This document shows, one piece after another, positions 38,105 through 50,730 of a DNA stretch of 64,000 nt (positions are counted from its first letter, which is position 1; every line of letters begins with the position of its first letter). Location: contig CM055609.1 in assembly GCA_029379385.1 (NCBI GenBank), positions 8,928,001 through 8,992,000 on the forward strand, given 5' to 3'. A program made the position numbers and the translations under genes. This DNA comes from Quillaja saponaria (lineage: Eukaryota; Streptophyta; Magnoliopsida; Fabales; Quillajaceae). The notes below the pieces were generated by a model, which was not told the DNA's origin, did no database searches, and saw only the letters and a program-made list of their open reading frames with translations.

Positions 38105-40614
38105 CTTTTAAGATTGTGTAATCTTAGGACAATTTTTACGATTGTATCCCTCCTGCCTACATAAACCACACCTATGTTTCCTCGAGGACTCTGTAATGTC
38201 CATCTCATTATGAATTCGATGTGTTTTCGGCCTACCATTCTTTTGCAATTTAGACATGTCGGAAACCACATGGGGGAACTGGAATTCCGGCCAATAGTCA
38301 TCGTGCATCACTGGGTTGAATTGTGTAGTGTATACAAGCTCCTGATTTCTCAGTTTATACCACTCCCTAATAAAGTCATTATAGTTCAGATGCATGCTTG
38401 CACAAGCTGCTATAACATGCGAGCATGGGAGAATGTATTACTGAGGTTTGTTGCATGTGCAAGTTCTTTCATTTAAACGCACAGTATACTGGTTGCTGCC
38501 ATTTCGGGCTTGCCATCCACGAAATTGCGTCTTTATTTCAATTATCCCCAAACCGGTATGAAACTGTCTCAACTCGTGTCCACCTGCTCTTTCTGCCCAA
38601 TTTTGGATTTTTTTCTATAGTGTCGGTTATGTATTGATTGCCAGCATTTAGCTGAGCATTAATATACGCCTGATGTTCCATGAAATATTTAACACATCGG
38701 TAAAATGTCAACCGCACCAGTGCAGTGATTGGGACTTGTCACGCTCCCTTCAAGACATTGTTCATGCACTCCCCCAAGTTCGTGGTCATGAAGTCAAAGC
38801 AGTGACCTCCGTCATGTGCCAATGCCCACTGCTCCAAAGGAATTCTACCAATCCATGCAGCATACTCAGAGTCCAAGCGAATAAACTTCTAGAAATATTT
38901 ATCGAATTTGCGTTTTTAAGTTTGACTCACAGTGTGGATGAAAAGATTCTTTGCTTTCATATTCTCGTGGGTCTTATGAAAGTTGCTTGCAATATGCCTA
39001 ATACAAAAACGGTGATAACCATAAGGCTCAAGTCCAGCCATTCCGAGGATCTAAAGCAGTAGCAATTATCCCGGCAATGACAATCAGATATTAAGCAAAT
39101 ACCCACCCGTTGCGTTACATGCATGCGAATCAAACTTAAAAACCATCCTCAACTATCTGTGTTCTCCTCCTCAACAATTACAAATGCAACTGGAACTAAA
39201 TTATTGTTACCATCAACACCAGTTGCAACCAACAATTTTCCCGTTTACTTTTCACATAGGAATGTGCCGTCAATCTGAAGAACTGGTCTACAATGAATGG
39301 AAAGCCCCGATAGATAGCCCAAAAGCCCAGAATACTCAGTTGGAAAATAACTTGTCCAGGATTATTAGTTAGGTTCACTTTCCATTCGAACCGCAGTGTC
39401 GGGATTGGTGACACGAAGTGCATTTAAATATCTAGGAAGCTCATTGTAGGATTCCTCCCAATTACCAAACACAAGATTTATTGCTTTCTTCTTCGCTTTG
39501 AATATTTTGCTCAAACTTGGACTATAATGGAAGTGATCTTTTATCATTGTAACCAACACAGCTCCTGGTGTAGTTAGGTCTTCATTGATAGTATTTTTGA
39601 TATATTCAGCAATGATCCCCTTGTCCAGATTATAATGATCCTGAGTCATTCTGCTATAAACACAGCTGTGAGCGACATCCAATTTCGTAATCTGAAACTT
39701 TTCAAATCTTTTATTAAAATGTCCTCGCAACCTCCACTTGCAACCCTGTTCGTGGAGCTTGCACCTGAAATCCCATGTGTCCTTTTTGGACTCAACGACT
39801 ATGAAAGCCACGTGGTTTATAATGTGCAAGTATTTAATAGTATTTTTTAACTCGACCTTCGTACTGAACAACATGTCATTGTAAAATTCATTATGCAACT
39901 CCCATTGTGCATTTGGAACAATAACAGGGTTTACTGCATGTGCCCTGGCAATGTTCACATCTGTGTAAAAGGGATTCGGGACATATTCGGCAAATAAATC
40001 TTCATTCAGGAGCCTCAATAATATCATTATCATCCACTTCAATGTTAAAATGAGGATCAAAGTTCAAATCAGGGATATCTTGTCCATCGCCAATATCTTC
40101 TCCAGGCGCTTCTGAGTAATTCATCGGTGAATGCGGCCTAAGAGATGCTGATGCTTCTCCTGCAACATGAGAACTGAGTTGATCGTATTGCCGCCTACTG
40201 GTAGGAGATTCCATGAATATGTTTTCAGGATTCGAGTCAACTGTGTCGTGACTCTGAACACGAGACAGAGACTCATCATAAAGTGCGTGCCTATGTAAAT
40301 AAATCTCTAAAATAAATCCAGGGTCTTGCGCACTGGCATGCTGTAACATGCTGTACAAGTCCTCATCATCAGCTACTGCAACTGGACTATAGTGGGTTGA
40401 ATTATTAATAGTACTTGGATATCGACAAATTATAGTCAGGTACTCTCTTCTTCTATCAACCTTTAAGGACTTGCATAAACGGAGCATGAAACTCTGCATA
40501 CTTGATACGCTTAGGTACACGAATGCACTTAACGGGACCTGAATCGTATTCAAGCCCGTTCGAATCAGTACGCATCTCACCATTAATGTAACACATAATT
40601 CTAATTTCTTCCAT
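38105..40614 (-). pseudogene. Mutator-like (MURA-type) transposase, decayed
   Basis: Read from 40614, the N-terminus is MCYINGEMRTDSNGLEYDSG and KCIRVPKRIKYAEFHAPFMQ. After a frameshift near 40470 it continues as a PB1-like start with an acidic linker, and after another near 40015 as the MuDR-type DNA-binding region (DTWDFRCKLHEQGCKWRLRG, 39800-39720). The DDE core begins RPVLQIDGTFLCEK, the first catalytic aspartate codon being at 39271-39269, but stops and shifts follow near 39250 and 39165 (the tryptophan of DSWGWFL is now TGA). The SWIM finger (CTCNKPQ-stop-YILPCSHVIAAC) has a TAA at about 38440. The C-terminal zinc knuckle reads CGLCRQEGYNRKNCP near 38150, with tyrosine where histidine is expected. 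It is not functional. Confidence 0.85.
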
Positions 40615-40619
40615 TATCA

Positions 40620-42174
40620 AACTTGCACCTTCAAAATGCTTTAAAATATTATAAAATTTCCTCCTTATATTGTTAATGAATTCACTGTATTTTCATAGAT
40701 TAACTATAGACTACTAATAATAATAAATGATTCAAATTATAATACCCGAAATTACTAATTAATTCAAACATCACAATTAATTCAAATTAAAACTATCCAA
40801 ATTACTAATTAATTCAAACAACACAAATTTATTACTTATAATGTATATTTTAAATTAATTAAATTAAAATATTATGGTTTCATCTTTAAGTTAATTATAA
40901 ATATTTATTTTGCCTATTATGAATTAATTAAATAATAAAAAATCTCATTACATATTAAAACATAAAAATACTATCTATAAATTAATTACATTAAAACATA
41001 CAAATACAAAAAAATCTATTTATCATAAATATATTACTATAAATTTCCCCCAAAAAAATTTTAATTTATAAATTAGTCACAAATTTTAAAATAAAATTAC
41101 GAATACTAACAAAATAATAAAATCACTTTTTATCATAGGTATATTACTTACCATAACTATTATGAATTAAATAATTTTTATTTTCGTAATAAATATATTA
41201 ATTAATTTAAAATTATCAAAATTACTAACTAATTTAAAATTATCAAAATTACTAATAAATATATTAATTACATTAAAACATACAAATACAAAAATTATTA
41301 TTTATTTCAAAACTCATTAAATTACTATTTTAAGGCCAAACAAAATTACTAACTAATTTAAACGTCACAAAATTACTAATTAAATTAAGTGTCACATAAT
41401 TACTATTTTAAACTTATAAATATTATTTATTAATTTAAACATTAAAAAGTTAATAATTTATCATATCATAAATATACTAATTATTGCAATTATCATAAAA
41501 ATTACAATTACAACAAATTTTTAATTATAACAAATAATAAAAATTAATATTTCAACAATTATAATATAAAACTACTGCAAATATAGGTACATGCATACAA
41601 TAATAATAAATATAACTTTCTACAAAATAAATACAACTTTATGACTTACCAAGTAATAAGCAAATGAGCAAAAAGTATCAACACCGACAACGTGATTTCA
41701 ACAATAATCCTAAAAAAAACATAAATAAACTTAGAATAATAGAACATATATATCGTGTAACATTAAATGGTTTATATAATTTCTATTTATATTTTATTTT
41801 AAAAAAATTTAATAGTATACGTAATTTAAATAATTAATAAGTAAATATTACTAATTATAATAAATAATATAAATAAAAAATTAAATAGTATACGTAATAA
41901 TATTTTCAATAAGAAAATAATTTAATTTAACTAATAATAATAATAATAATTTTTTAAATTAAAATTTGTATAACTTACCAAGATTTTACTTGTAAATAAA
42001 ATGTGGGGAGATCAAAAAAGGAAGAACGTGAAAATATTGAGAAAAGAAATGAAGGTGATGAGGAATGAAGGTGATGATGAAGAATGAAAGTGATGAGGAG
42101 AAGACGTGATGAGGAGTGTCTTCTCCTCTGCCTCTGTATTTATAGAGGAGAAGACACTTAGCAGGGGTGGATTT
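40620..42174. other. AT-rich 5' region of the MULE
   Basis: Between the transposase start and the right terminus. Most is AT-rich and featureless. From about 41990 it becomes purine-rich with repeated GATGAGGA-type words (42050-42125). It probably includes the transposase promoter, but no element can be assigned. Confidence 0.4.
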
Positions 42175-42540
42175 TTTTGTTGGGGGGGGGGGGGGTCCCC
42201 CCCCGGACGTGATCGCTAGGCAGCCTTCAGCCTAGCGATGCAGGCTGCAGGCTACCCTGCAGCGCGCAGGGTAGCCTGCAAAGATAGCTTGCATAGCTAG
42301 TCTGAAACCGGCTTTTGTAAAGCCGGTTTTAGACAAAAGTTTGTTCTCCACGGGCCCGTCTAGCGGCAAAAGCCGGTTTAGACAAAAGTTTGTCCTCCAC
42401 GGGCCCGTCTAGCGGGTCCCCCGTGGGGACAAAAGCAGGGTGAAACCGGCTTTTGTAAAGCCGGTTTCATCCTCCAATCGCGCGCCACGAGCGAGTGCGT
42501 GATCTGGAAAAATCCGTGGCCTGGGAAAATCTGTGACCTA
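42175..42540. repeat. MULE right subterminal palindromes and tandem duplication
   Basis: A G run followed by a C run (about 42182-42204), then palindrome GGCTACCCTGCA..TGCAGGGTAGCC-type at 42250-42276 and GAAACCGGCTTT-tgt-AAAGCCGGTTT at 42304-42329 and 42442-42468. A unit of about 48 bases (AGCCGGTTT, GACAAAAGTTTGT, CTCCACGGGCCCGTCTAGCGG) is present twice at about 42319-42366 and 42367-42415, which makes this end longer than the left one. Confidence 0.75.
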
Positions 42541-42674
42541 GCATGCCAGGTCAGATCCAGAAACCTTGTTTTGAAAATGTGGTTTCAGCATTTACCCCAT
42601 TTTGGTTATTAAAATAAAAAATTTACTATTTTGTACAAAAATTTTGGGACTTTGACCCTTCTGTCCAAAAGTCC
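42541..42674 (-). repeat. MULE right terminal inverted repeat
   Basis: Complement of 33319-33454. It is followed by AAATACGAT at 42676-42684, the probable right target-site copy, after one extra base. Confidence 0.85.
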
Positions 42675-42684
42675 AAAATACGAT

Positions 42685-43304
42685 AAAGAATAAAACAGAA
42701 ATAATAGTAATGTCACAGCATGGCATGAGAGACAGTGGAGACAAAGGGATACAGAAGGAAATAGCAGGAACTAAAGCAGAGGCCCGTGAAAATTGTGAAG
42801 ACTGATATATGTAATGTGTAGGCCGTATAGGAAAAGAGTAAATATTTCATTATTCATTGTGTAAATAATTTTATATTATCAGCTAATAAGATCATAATAC
42901 ATTGATATATTTGATTAAAATTAAGAATTAATGGTTCAAACTAATAATGATGATTGATATGGAAAATAAGTGGCACTTTCATTTACTGACATATAAAAAT
43001 TATTACACTGAAATTGAAAGAAATATTAATCCATAATAAACAAATAAGATTAATGGAAAACCCAGACTCTAGCGTTGGGCCTATGAGTTTAATTTATTGT
43101 AATGCCTCTCTCCGTCTGGTAATGCATTCAGCATGAGGGTTCAACAAAAAATTATACCATTGGGTGTTAAACTCAATATAGTAAATCCAAATTCAAAAGT
43201 AAATAAATTTTATTTTTAATGTAAAGAAAGACTTAGTGCTCGTTATAGCAAATGTTATGAAATGACTACAAGTTATATATCCACCAAAATAACTTTTTTC
43301 ACTT
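42685..43304. other. Right flank of the MULE
   Basis: Non-coding. From about 43150 it holds the module GGGTGTTAAACTCAATATAG that is also found downstream of the receptor copies. Otherwise nothing is recognised. Confidence 0.5.
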
Positions 43305-43920
43305 AAGCACGAAACTATTATCCTAAAGTAAACAAAACTACGTTTAGTGTCCTTCTAAACCCAAAAAAAATTATAAAAGGAATTGATTTATACTAATCAC
43401 TTACATGGTTAATGAGTTCTTAGTTCTAGTGGCTTACACGGAGGTACCTGGAACCTAATGTTTCCAGGTTCATGCACATCTCATCGTAGACTGATGTGTA
43501 GTAATTATTTTTTTCTTAATTGTGAATTATTTCTCCACCTTTGGTTCAAATTACAATATTAAAATATTAGAAACATCCCACTGTAATATAATTTATTATT
43601 GATGTAAATATTATCTATGTCAAACATATGACCAAAATGTCCCTTTAGCTAAAATATTTTAAAACAAATATATAAACTTAATGTAATAAATAAAAAGTTA
43701 AGACTACTTTTTGATTTAGTTAATACTTAATATTTTAAAGAAAGCTAAGTAATGGACATTGACTGAAACTTTGTTATATTTCTTTCTCATTTTTAAGAAA
43801 TTTAGAAAAGAAGGAATAATTGTTTGATCATATATAATTCCTTAAAAGAAATAGGAATGTAAAATTTAAATGTTTTTAAGAAGTAACAGTTTAATATCCT
43901 ATAATGTTGCAGGAAATAGG
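43305..43920. repeat. Host repeat R3
   Basis: Relative of R1 and R2 without their left ~170 bases: CTACGTTTAGTGTCCTTCTA, GGTTCATGCACATCTCATC and AAACAAATATATAAACTTAA. The last word holds an unduplicated AATAT at 43667-43671, the empty version of the LTR insertion site in R1. Confidence 0.7.
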
Positions 43921-44613
43921 TACAAAGATGAAAACATTTTTCTAGGACCAATTAGTAAAAAAAATAAAAATAAAGCCTATAGTATTATTAATTTTACAAT
44001 ACTACATAAGAGCACCACGAGTGCTCACCAAATATTTCCGCTTAACTTTTAATTGGACTTGTCGAAATGGATAAAATAATACTCTTTTTAGTAATACCAA
44101 AAAATTTTACTTGCTTCAAAATATTAAATTGTAACTTGAATTATATAAAAACAATATATAGTTTCAATCTCATAAATACTAATACGAGAGGCAGTTCTTA
44201 GAGTCAAATATGAACTACACACACAAATCCCATAATAATAATTAGGGTGGAAGTTTGATTTTAGTTCTAGATCTGTACCCAATAAAAAAAATTGAAGCTG
44301 TATATATTGTGCAGTCCAAAGCTCATTGGAGTCCAAGAAGAAGGGCCCCACCCCCCAGTGCTGGAGTTATATATCCACCAAAATAAATTTGTTAACCTAG
44401 AGAATTAACAAAAATCAATGTTTGATTTTTGAGCCATTTTATTATGAAATATATATTTCACCTTAATAGTAGTAATAAAGGATGCTGATTTGAGAAAAAG
44501 AATATATCATAAAATTAACAAATAATAATATACTTATGAAGGCTTATTAAATATATATATTGAAAAAATTAACCTTAGCTATTGACATATAATTGACAAC
44601 AAAAAAAAATGAT
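43921..44613. other. Spacer before A3
   Basis: Non-coding. It carries a degenerate receptor-flank module (GTGCAGTCCAAAGCTCATTGGAG at 44310) and AT-rich sequence, then joins abruptly to exon-1 sequence of A3 at about 44614. No promoter or signal-peptide sequence belonging to A3 is present. Confidence 0.5.
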
Positions 44614-47379
44614 AAGAGCTTTATTTGTCTCACAACCAATTCTAAGAAGAAATTCCACCAAGCTTGTTCAATTGCAAACAGCTGCGAAATCTATCAATGT
44701 CTAATAATAATTTCACAAGAACAATACCAGGGAAAATTGGAAACTCGACCTTACTTTTAGAGATATTTTTTAGCTTCAACAAGTTACAAGGTATGATTTG
44801 ATTCAGCCTGCAAAACTATGAACTACTTGAAATGATTGGATTTCTATTTTTCAGATGCAATGCCAAGAATTAATATAATTAAAGGTAGAAAACTAAGCTC
44901 TACACGTTCATAATATGGCAGGTACAATACCAGATGAGATTGGAAAGCTTTCTATTTTAGAAAATTTGGGTCTTCAGTTCAACACCCTGACAGGCGATAT
45001 TCCATCTGCAATCATTAATATCTCTACAATAGTAGAAATTTTGCTAACTTCAAATCAGCTAACAAGTAGTCTCCCACCAAACTTAGGCCTTACACTGCCA
45101 AATCTTGAGAGGCTTCACTTGTACAACAATTCCCTCACTGGACCTATTCTAAGCTCTATATCTAATTCAACCAAGCTCACTGAATTAGACTTGGCTTACA
45201 ATTCATTTTCTAGCTATATTCCTAGCACTCTTAGCGATTTAAGAAACCTTCAGTGGCGCCTTGCATATAATAATTTAACTTTTGATTCTTCTAGTCATGC
45301 AATGAGGACATTTCTTTCTTTGGGAAACTGCAAATACTTGCAAAGAATAGAATTGTCTGAGAATCCACTGAATTTTGTCCTACCAACCTCCATTGGGAAC
45401 TTCTCAAGTTTTCTTGATCATTTTGGACTTGAGAATTCCAAAATCAAAGGAGGCATTCCTGATGATATTGGTAACATAAGAGGGCTGAATTTTCTCAACC
45501 TAGCATCCAATGAAATAACTGGCACCATTCCAGCTATAATAGGAAACGTACCTGCGAGGGCTGCAAACTTTGTACCTTTATCACAATCAATTACAAGGGT
45601 ACATTCCGCAAGAAATTTGTCAACTTGAGAGACTCTGGAGCTTTCTTCTTAAGCGATAACAAGTTTTCTGGATCATTACCTACCTGCTTTGGGAACCTAA
45701 AATCATTGAGGGAACTTTCATTAAGTTCTAACAGATTAAATTCTACTCTACCGTCTACATTGTGGGGTCTGGAAGATATATTGTATCCAGACTTGTCTTC
45801 CAATAATTGAACAGGATCTCTTCCACTCTCTATTGGTAATCTGAATGTTGTCACAGAACTATACTAATTAGATAATCAATTATCAGGTGACATCCCAAGT
45901 GGTATTGGAAGTCTTCAAAATTTAGTTAACCTCTCATTGGCAAGAAATAGATTTGAATGACCTATCCCTCAATCTTTTGTTGGATTGGTAAGTTTGGAAT
46001 CTCTTTGACTTAACAGAAAATAATTTTTCTGGTGTTATACCCAAGTCTTTGGAGGCACTTGTATATCTTAAACGATTCAATGTGTCCTTCAATAAGTTAC
46101 AAGGAGAAATTCCAGATGGCGGACCTTTTAAGAACTTCATTGGCGGTTCATTCATGAAGAATAAGGCACTATGCGGTGCATCGCACTTTCAAGTCCTTCC
46201 ATGTAGAACTGAAGCATTTGGTAAACCAAGGAAAACTACCAATTTTCGGTTGAAATACATTTTACCTATAATGTTAGCAACAGTAGACATAATACTTATA
46301 CTGGTAGTCACATATGTCCTTGTAAAACACCGAAAAAGGAATAAGAAATTAGCATCTGAGGAAGGCATTCCATCGCTAGCAACATGGAGAAGAATTTCTT
46401 ACCATGAACTCAATAGAGCCACAAATGGGTTCAATGAAATCAACTTAGTAGGTGCAGGAAGTTTTGGCAAGGTTATAAAGGAACACTCGCAGATGGGGTA
46501 GAAGTCGCGATAAAAGTCTTCAATTTGCAACTCGAGGAAGCATTTAAGAGTTTTGATACCGAATGTTAAGTCTTGTGTAATATCCGTCATCAAAATCTTG
46601 TCAAAATAATTGGCAGTTGCAGCAACACTATTTTCAAAGCATTGGTGCTGAGCTACATGCCTAATGGAAATCTGGAGAAGTGGTTGTACTCTCACAATTA
46701 TTTTTTAAGCATTGTTCAGAGGTTGAACATAATGATAGATGTTGCAGCAGCATTGGATTATCTACGTGGCCATTCAACACCTATTGTACATTGTGACTTG
46801 AAACCCAACAATTTACTGTTAGATGAAGACATGGTAGGACATGTGACTGATTTTGGCATTGCAAAGCTCTTAGGTGAAGGAGATACCATGACCAACACCA
46901 TGACCCTGGCTACTATTGGTTACATGGCCCCAGGTGATGTAATTTCTAATTCATTTTTGAAATTCATGTTTAATTTCTCATAAATAAAGTTAAAGCACAA
47001 GTTTGTTATCTTATATGCAGAGTATGGTTTGGAAGGAACTGTTTCTAGGCGTGGTGATGTTTATGCTTATGGTATTTTACTCATGGAAACATTCACTAGA
47101 CATAAGCCCACAGATGAAATGTTTCTTGGAGAACTAAGCTTGAAGCAATGGGTGCAAAGATCATTTCCTCATGCAATACTTGAGATTGTAGATGGCAATT
47201 TGTTAAGGGAAGAGGAGGAACATTTTGATATTAAGAAAGATTGTTTGCCCTCTATTATGGGGTTATCATTGCATTGTTCAGCAGAGGCGCCCGAAGACAG
47301 GACAAATATGAATGATGTCTTGGTGGTGCTCAACAAGATGAAAAAGAAATCGATGAATGAAGCTGTAAGAATCAAGTAA
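44614..47379 (+). pseudogene. LRR-XII receptor kinase copy A3, N-terminally truncated
   Basis: Begins inside the seventh LRR (AGAGCTTTATTTGTCTCACA); the promoter, signal peptide and first six LRRs are gone. Exon 1 remnant 44614-44790, intron 44791-44921 (131 bp), exon 2 44922-46933, exon 3 47021-47379. Lesions include a 4-bp GTAC insertion near 45548, TTA to TGA near 45808, TAA-type changes near 45866, GGA to TGA near 45957, an inserted T near 46004, a one-base loss at about 46475 inside the glycine loop region and GAA to TAA near 46567. The C-terminal half otherwise matches A4 closely. The catalytic loop reads HCDLKPNN. It is a dead copy. Confidence 0.9.
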
Positions 47380-48725
47380 TCATGCTTTGTTTTTAGTAGA
47401 ATTGTTGAAGTAGATTAATTCCGGGACCATCTCATGCTAATACATAAAACGTATATCATTGTCATTAGGATTTACTGTAATTTTTAAGTATTTCGATTAG
47501 AAAAAATGGTAAGAAATAAGAAACTTGTAAAACAATAATACAATGATGCAAGCTTTAGCTAGTAAGTAATGCTTTTTTTTTTTTTTCTTTTTTTTTTTTT
47601 TTATCCTGCATAAACTCTCTCTCTTTCTCTCCAAGTTGTGAAAAAACAACTTTTGAACCAAGGGTTGAAGTTCATTTCTTCAAATTTATTTGCTTTTTAG
47701 TAATTAAATCATTGTATATGATTATTTTTATGATTGATTAGAAGAATATTTTTTCTTCAAATATATGATCATTTATGTTTTTCTAAATGTAAATTTTTCG
47801 TGTTTCTCCCTTTTACAAGTTTTCATATTTCTTTATTTATTTTTAATTTTTTAATTTTGAGTATGCTCGGTTTGACTTTTTTATTCATAAAAAATTTTGA
47901 TTTAGTATATTATTCAAACAATTATTTTTAGATTGTGACAACATATATGGTCGAAATCTTAGACATTTTTCTTAATAAGCTAAAACATCTAATTACAAGT
48001 TCTCATTGAAATCCAAAATATGAAGAGATGAGATTTATGCAAATAGAGACCCTGTTGTTGCAGCAAGGATATATGGATGGGGATTTGATTCGTGTTGTGT
48101 ACCCCAAAAGAAAATGAAAAAAAGATGAAGCTGTTGTATTGTGCAGTCTAAAGCCCATATTGGAGGCTAAGATTGTGGACCCGATGGTTTGAGTGTTACT
48201 CGAATTAAGCTTTGATTAATGTAGAGCCACAGACTATTTGGGTGTTAGGCTCAATTTAGTAAAATCCAATTTCAATGGCATATAAATTATTTTATTTTTT
48301 ACTTAACAAAAGTCTACTGCTTGTTATAGCAAATGTTGAATGTGAATGATTACCAAGTTACATATCCACCAAAAGAACAAGACAAAAGACAATAAGTAAC
48401 CCACTTCATGTTCCTTCGAGGACAGCCGATAAAATTGGAACTTACGTACCGAGAAGATTTTAGGATAATGTACAAGTAAAGAGATGATGTATTTTGACTA
48501 TTTTCAGAGAAAATAAAAATTTAAGAAAAGAAGGATAAAACAAAAGTAAGTAATCCCCACATGAACCGGTACTGGACAAGTGAAAGAAAAAGAAGAATAA
48601 AACAAAAGTAAGTAACCTAAGCTCTTCTACAGACTCAACTTTCCCTCGCCTCTCTAAATTCAAGCTTTTTGTATACAAGCTAGAGGATAAAGTTCCCATT
48701 AAAACTCATTAATTTTCTCAAAACA
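47380..48725. other. A3-B3 intergenic region
   Basis: Homologous to 3151-4438 and 55122-56153. It has a poly-T tract at about 47573-47602, a CT-rich microsatellite at about 47617-47632, the CAGTCTAAAGCCCATATTGG module at 48143 and a receptor leader up to 48725. Where B1 has a TATATA box, this copy reads TTTTGTATACAAGC (about 48666), a weakened box. Confidence 0.65.
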
Positions 48726-50726
48726 TTGACGATACGGTTCTTCCTTGTTCCTACTGTTATTTTATTTATGCTTCATCAGTCTTCTATAGCTAGATTAGCT
48801 ACAGCAGCTGCCGTTCACGACATTAACACAGACCAATCTGTTTTTCTTACTCTCAAAGACCACATCACTCATGACCCAAAAAATATCATTGCACAAAATT
48901 GGTCAATGAGCACCTCTATTTGCAATTGGATTGGTATTACTTGTGGTGTACGCCACCTTAGAGTTACAGCCTTGAATCTTTCTTATATGGGTCTTGTTGG
49001 GACAATCCCTCCTCATATAGGGAACTTATCATTCCTTGTTTATTTCAGTCTAGAAAACAATAATTTTTATGGTTCCTTGCCTAGAGCTGTCTCGTCTTCA
49101 TCGTTTGGAAATCATCTATCTCGCGTACAACAACTTTGTAAGAGAAGTCTCTCAATCATTTTTTAACAACTCATCTTCCCTGAAACTAGTTGATTTAAGT
49201 AATAACCAGCTTCAGGTCATCTACCCTCCAACGTCTTCAATGTGCCTTCTCTATTTACTTATAGATCTTAGTTCTAATCAATTCTCCGGCTCTGTCCCTT
49301 CCATTGTTATCAACCGTTTCGAAAGCTTAAAGCCACTTTCCTGAGTCAAAACAATCTATCTGCTCTGCTCCCGGAAAATTTATTTGATCACCTTCCTGAA
49401 CTGAAATTGCTTTTTTTGTGATCGGAACCAGTTCTATGGAGAAATTCCACCAAGCTTGTTCAATTCCAAGCAACTACAATATCTTTTATTTCGCAAGAAG
49501 AATACCAATGGAAATTGGGAACTCAACCTTAGATGGATATATTTTAGCTACAACAACTTACAAGGTTTAATTGGATTCAGCCTGCAAAATATGAACTACT
49601 TGAAATGATTGAATTTCTGTTTTTCAAATGCCTTGCTATAAGATTATTTGATAAACATAAGGAAAAAAATGTTATGAAAGACTAAATATAATGCTTTAAC
49701 AAATGTCTCTTAGAACATTCGTAAGAAAACTTACATCTTTACTTCTAGCAAGAAATATTTCGAAGAGATGGTGCTGGTACCCTACCAAATGTGATTGGAA
49801 AGATTTCTAATCTAGAAATATTAGATTTTCAACACAACAACCTAACAGGCGATATTCCATCTACAATCTTTAATATCTCCACAATTGTTACAATTTTGGT
49901 AACTTCAAATCAGCTCACAGGCAGTCTTCCACCAAGCCTAGGCCTTACACTTACCAATCTTGAGAACCTTCTCTTGCCTAACAATTACTTTAGTGGACCA
50001 ATTCCAAGATCTATATCAAATGCAACCAAGCTCACAATACTAGAGTTGGCTGTGTTGGAAATTGTGGTAATTCATAATTTTGAGGATTTGAATGTGGAGC
50101 CTAGGAAGAACAAAATGCATGAACTATTAAGTTAAGTGTATCTAGTTATATGTAGTGAATCTATCTAGTTAATGGTGAATGTATCTAGCGATGTGTGTGA
50201 GTGATTGAGTCCAATGAATATAATTAGTGTTAAGAGAATTGTAGAGTTATAGGCATCTCTATATAAGTGAGTCTTGAGTCATTGATTGTAACAACAAGAA
50301 GGAAATATATCAAAGATTAAGAATATAAGCTTAATAATGAAAGCCTCCTAAACCATCTCCTAAGGAGCTCTGTACTGTTTATGCCATACATTTCCGGTTA
50401 CTATATAAATAATATCTCACCACAAACACTATATTTAATATAGATAGTTTTTGTTATACAGGTTCCCTTGTGCACTCCCCTGCTCAAAATTCCAACAGGC
50501 TGAAAATTCATTTTCTGGCTCTATTCCTAGCACTCTTGGCGATTTAAGAAACCTTAAGTGGCTCAACCTTCCTGTTAATAATTTGTCCTTTGAATCTTCT
50601 AGTCATGCATCTAGGACACTCGTTTCTTTGGCAAACTGCAAATACTTGAAAAGAATAAACTTGACAAACAATCCGCTTAATTTCGTTCTTCCCACTTCAA
50701 TCGGAAACTTCTCAAGTTCTCTTAAA
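48726..50726 (+). pseudogene. LRR-XII receptor kinase copy B3, truncated at both signals
   Basis: The start region reads TTG ACG ATA CGG, so both ATG codons used by relatives are lost. Exon 1 (48726-49564) is open to about 49080 and then frameshifted; it shares the TTTTTTTGTGATC stop near 49415 with B1 and B4. A deletion of about 90 bases fuses the end of intron 1 to exon 2 (49771-49780, GTGCTGGTAC), removing the AG acceptor. Exon 2 is broken by a copia-type solo LTR (50053-50497) and ends at about 50726, within the LRR equivalent to residue 430 of B2, where it joins promoter sequence of A4. No membrane helix or kinase is left. Confidence 0.9.
50053..50497 (+). mobile_element. Copia-type solo LTR in B3, 445 bp
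   Basis: Starts TGTTGGAAATTG and ends AATTCCAACA, the inverted TGTTGGAA/TTCCAACA termini common in Ty1/copia LTRs, flanked by GGCTG on both sides (50048-50052 and 50498-50502). A TATATAAG box at about 50260 is consistent with an LTR promoter. B1 has a single GGCTG at the same site and no insertion. Confidence 0.88.
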
Positions 50727-50730
50727 CCTA

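Larger units (their letters stand above)
33319..42674 (-). mobile_element. Mutator-like element (MULE), 9.36 kb, with PMD gene cargo
   Basis: Long terminal inverted repeats bound the element. The left end reads GGAATTATGGACTAGAAGGG; the right end, complemented, reads GGACTTTTGGACAGAAGGG, and both continue through AAGTCCCAAAATTTTTGTAC for about 135 bases. Flanks AAATATCAT (33310-33318) and AAATACGAT (42676-42684) agree at 7 of 9 positions, the TSD size of Mutator elements. Read on the minus strand, the order is TIR, MURA-type transposase (40614-38105), plant mobile domain gene (37813-35753), an unrecognised 231-codon frame (35268-34573), TIR. The first two genes carry stops and frameshifts, so the element cannot move by itself now. 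The diverged TIRs and TSDs agree with an old insertion. Confidence 0.85.

Noticed and set aside
36791..39372. Plus-strand open frames of 60-129 codons in the MULE
   Set aside because: They are antisense to the PMD and transposase genes, whose protein words are clear on the minus strand.
42182..42204. Long G run followed by a C run, possible structural motif
   Set aside because: It matches the C run at the other MULE end and its exact length is likely unreliable in sequencing. No separate function is supported.
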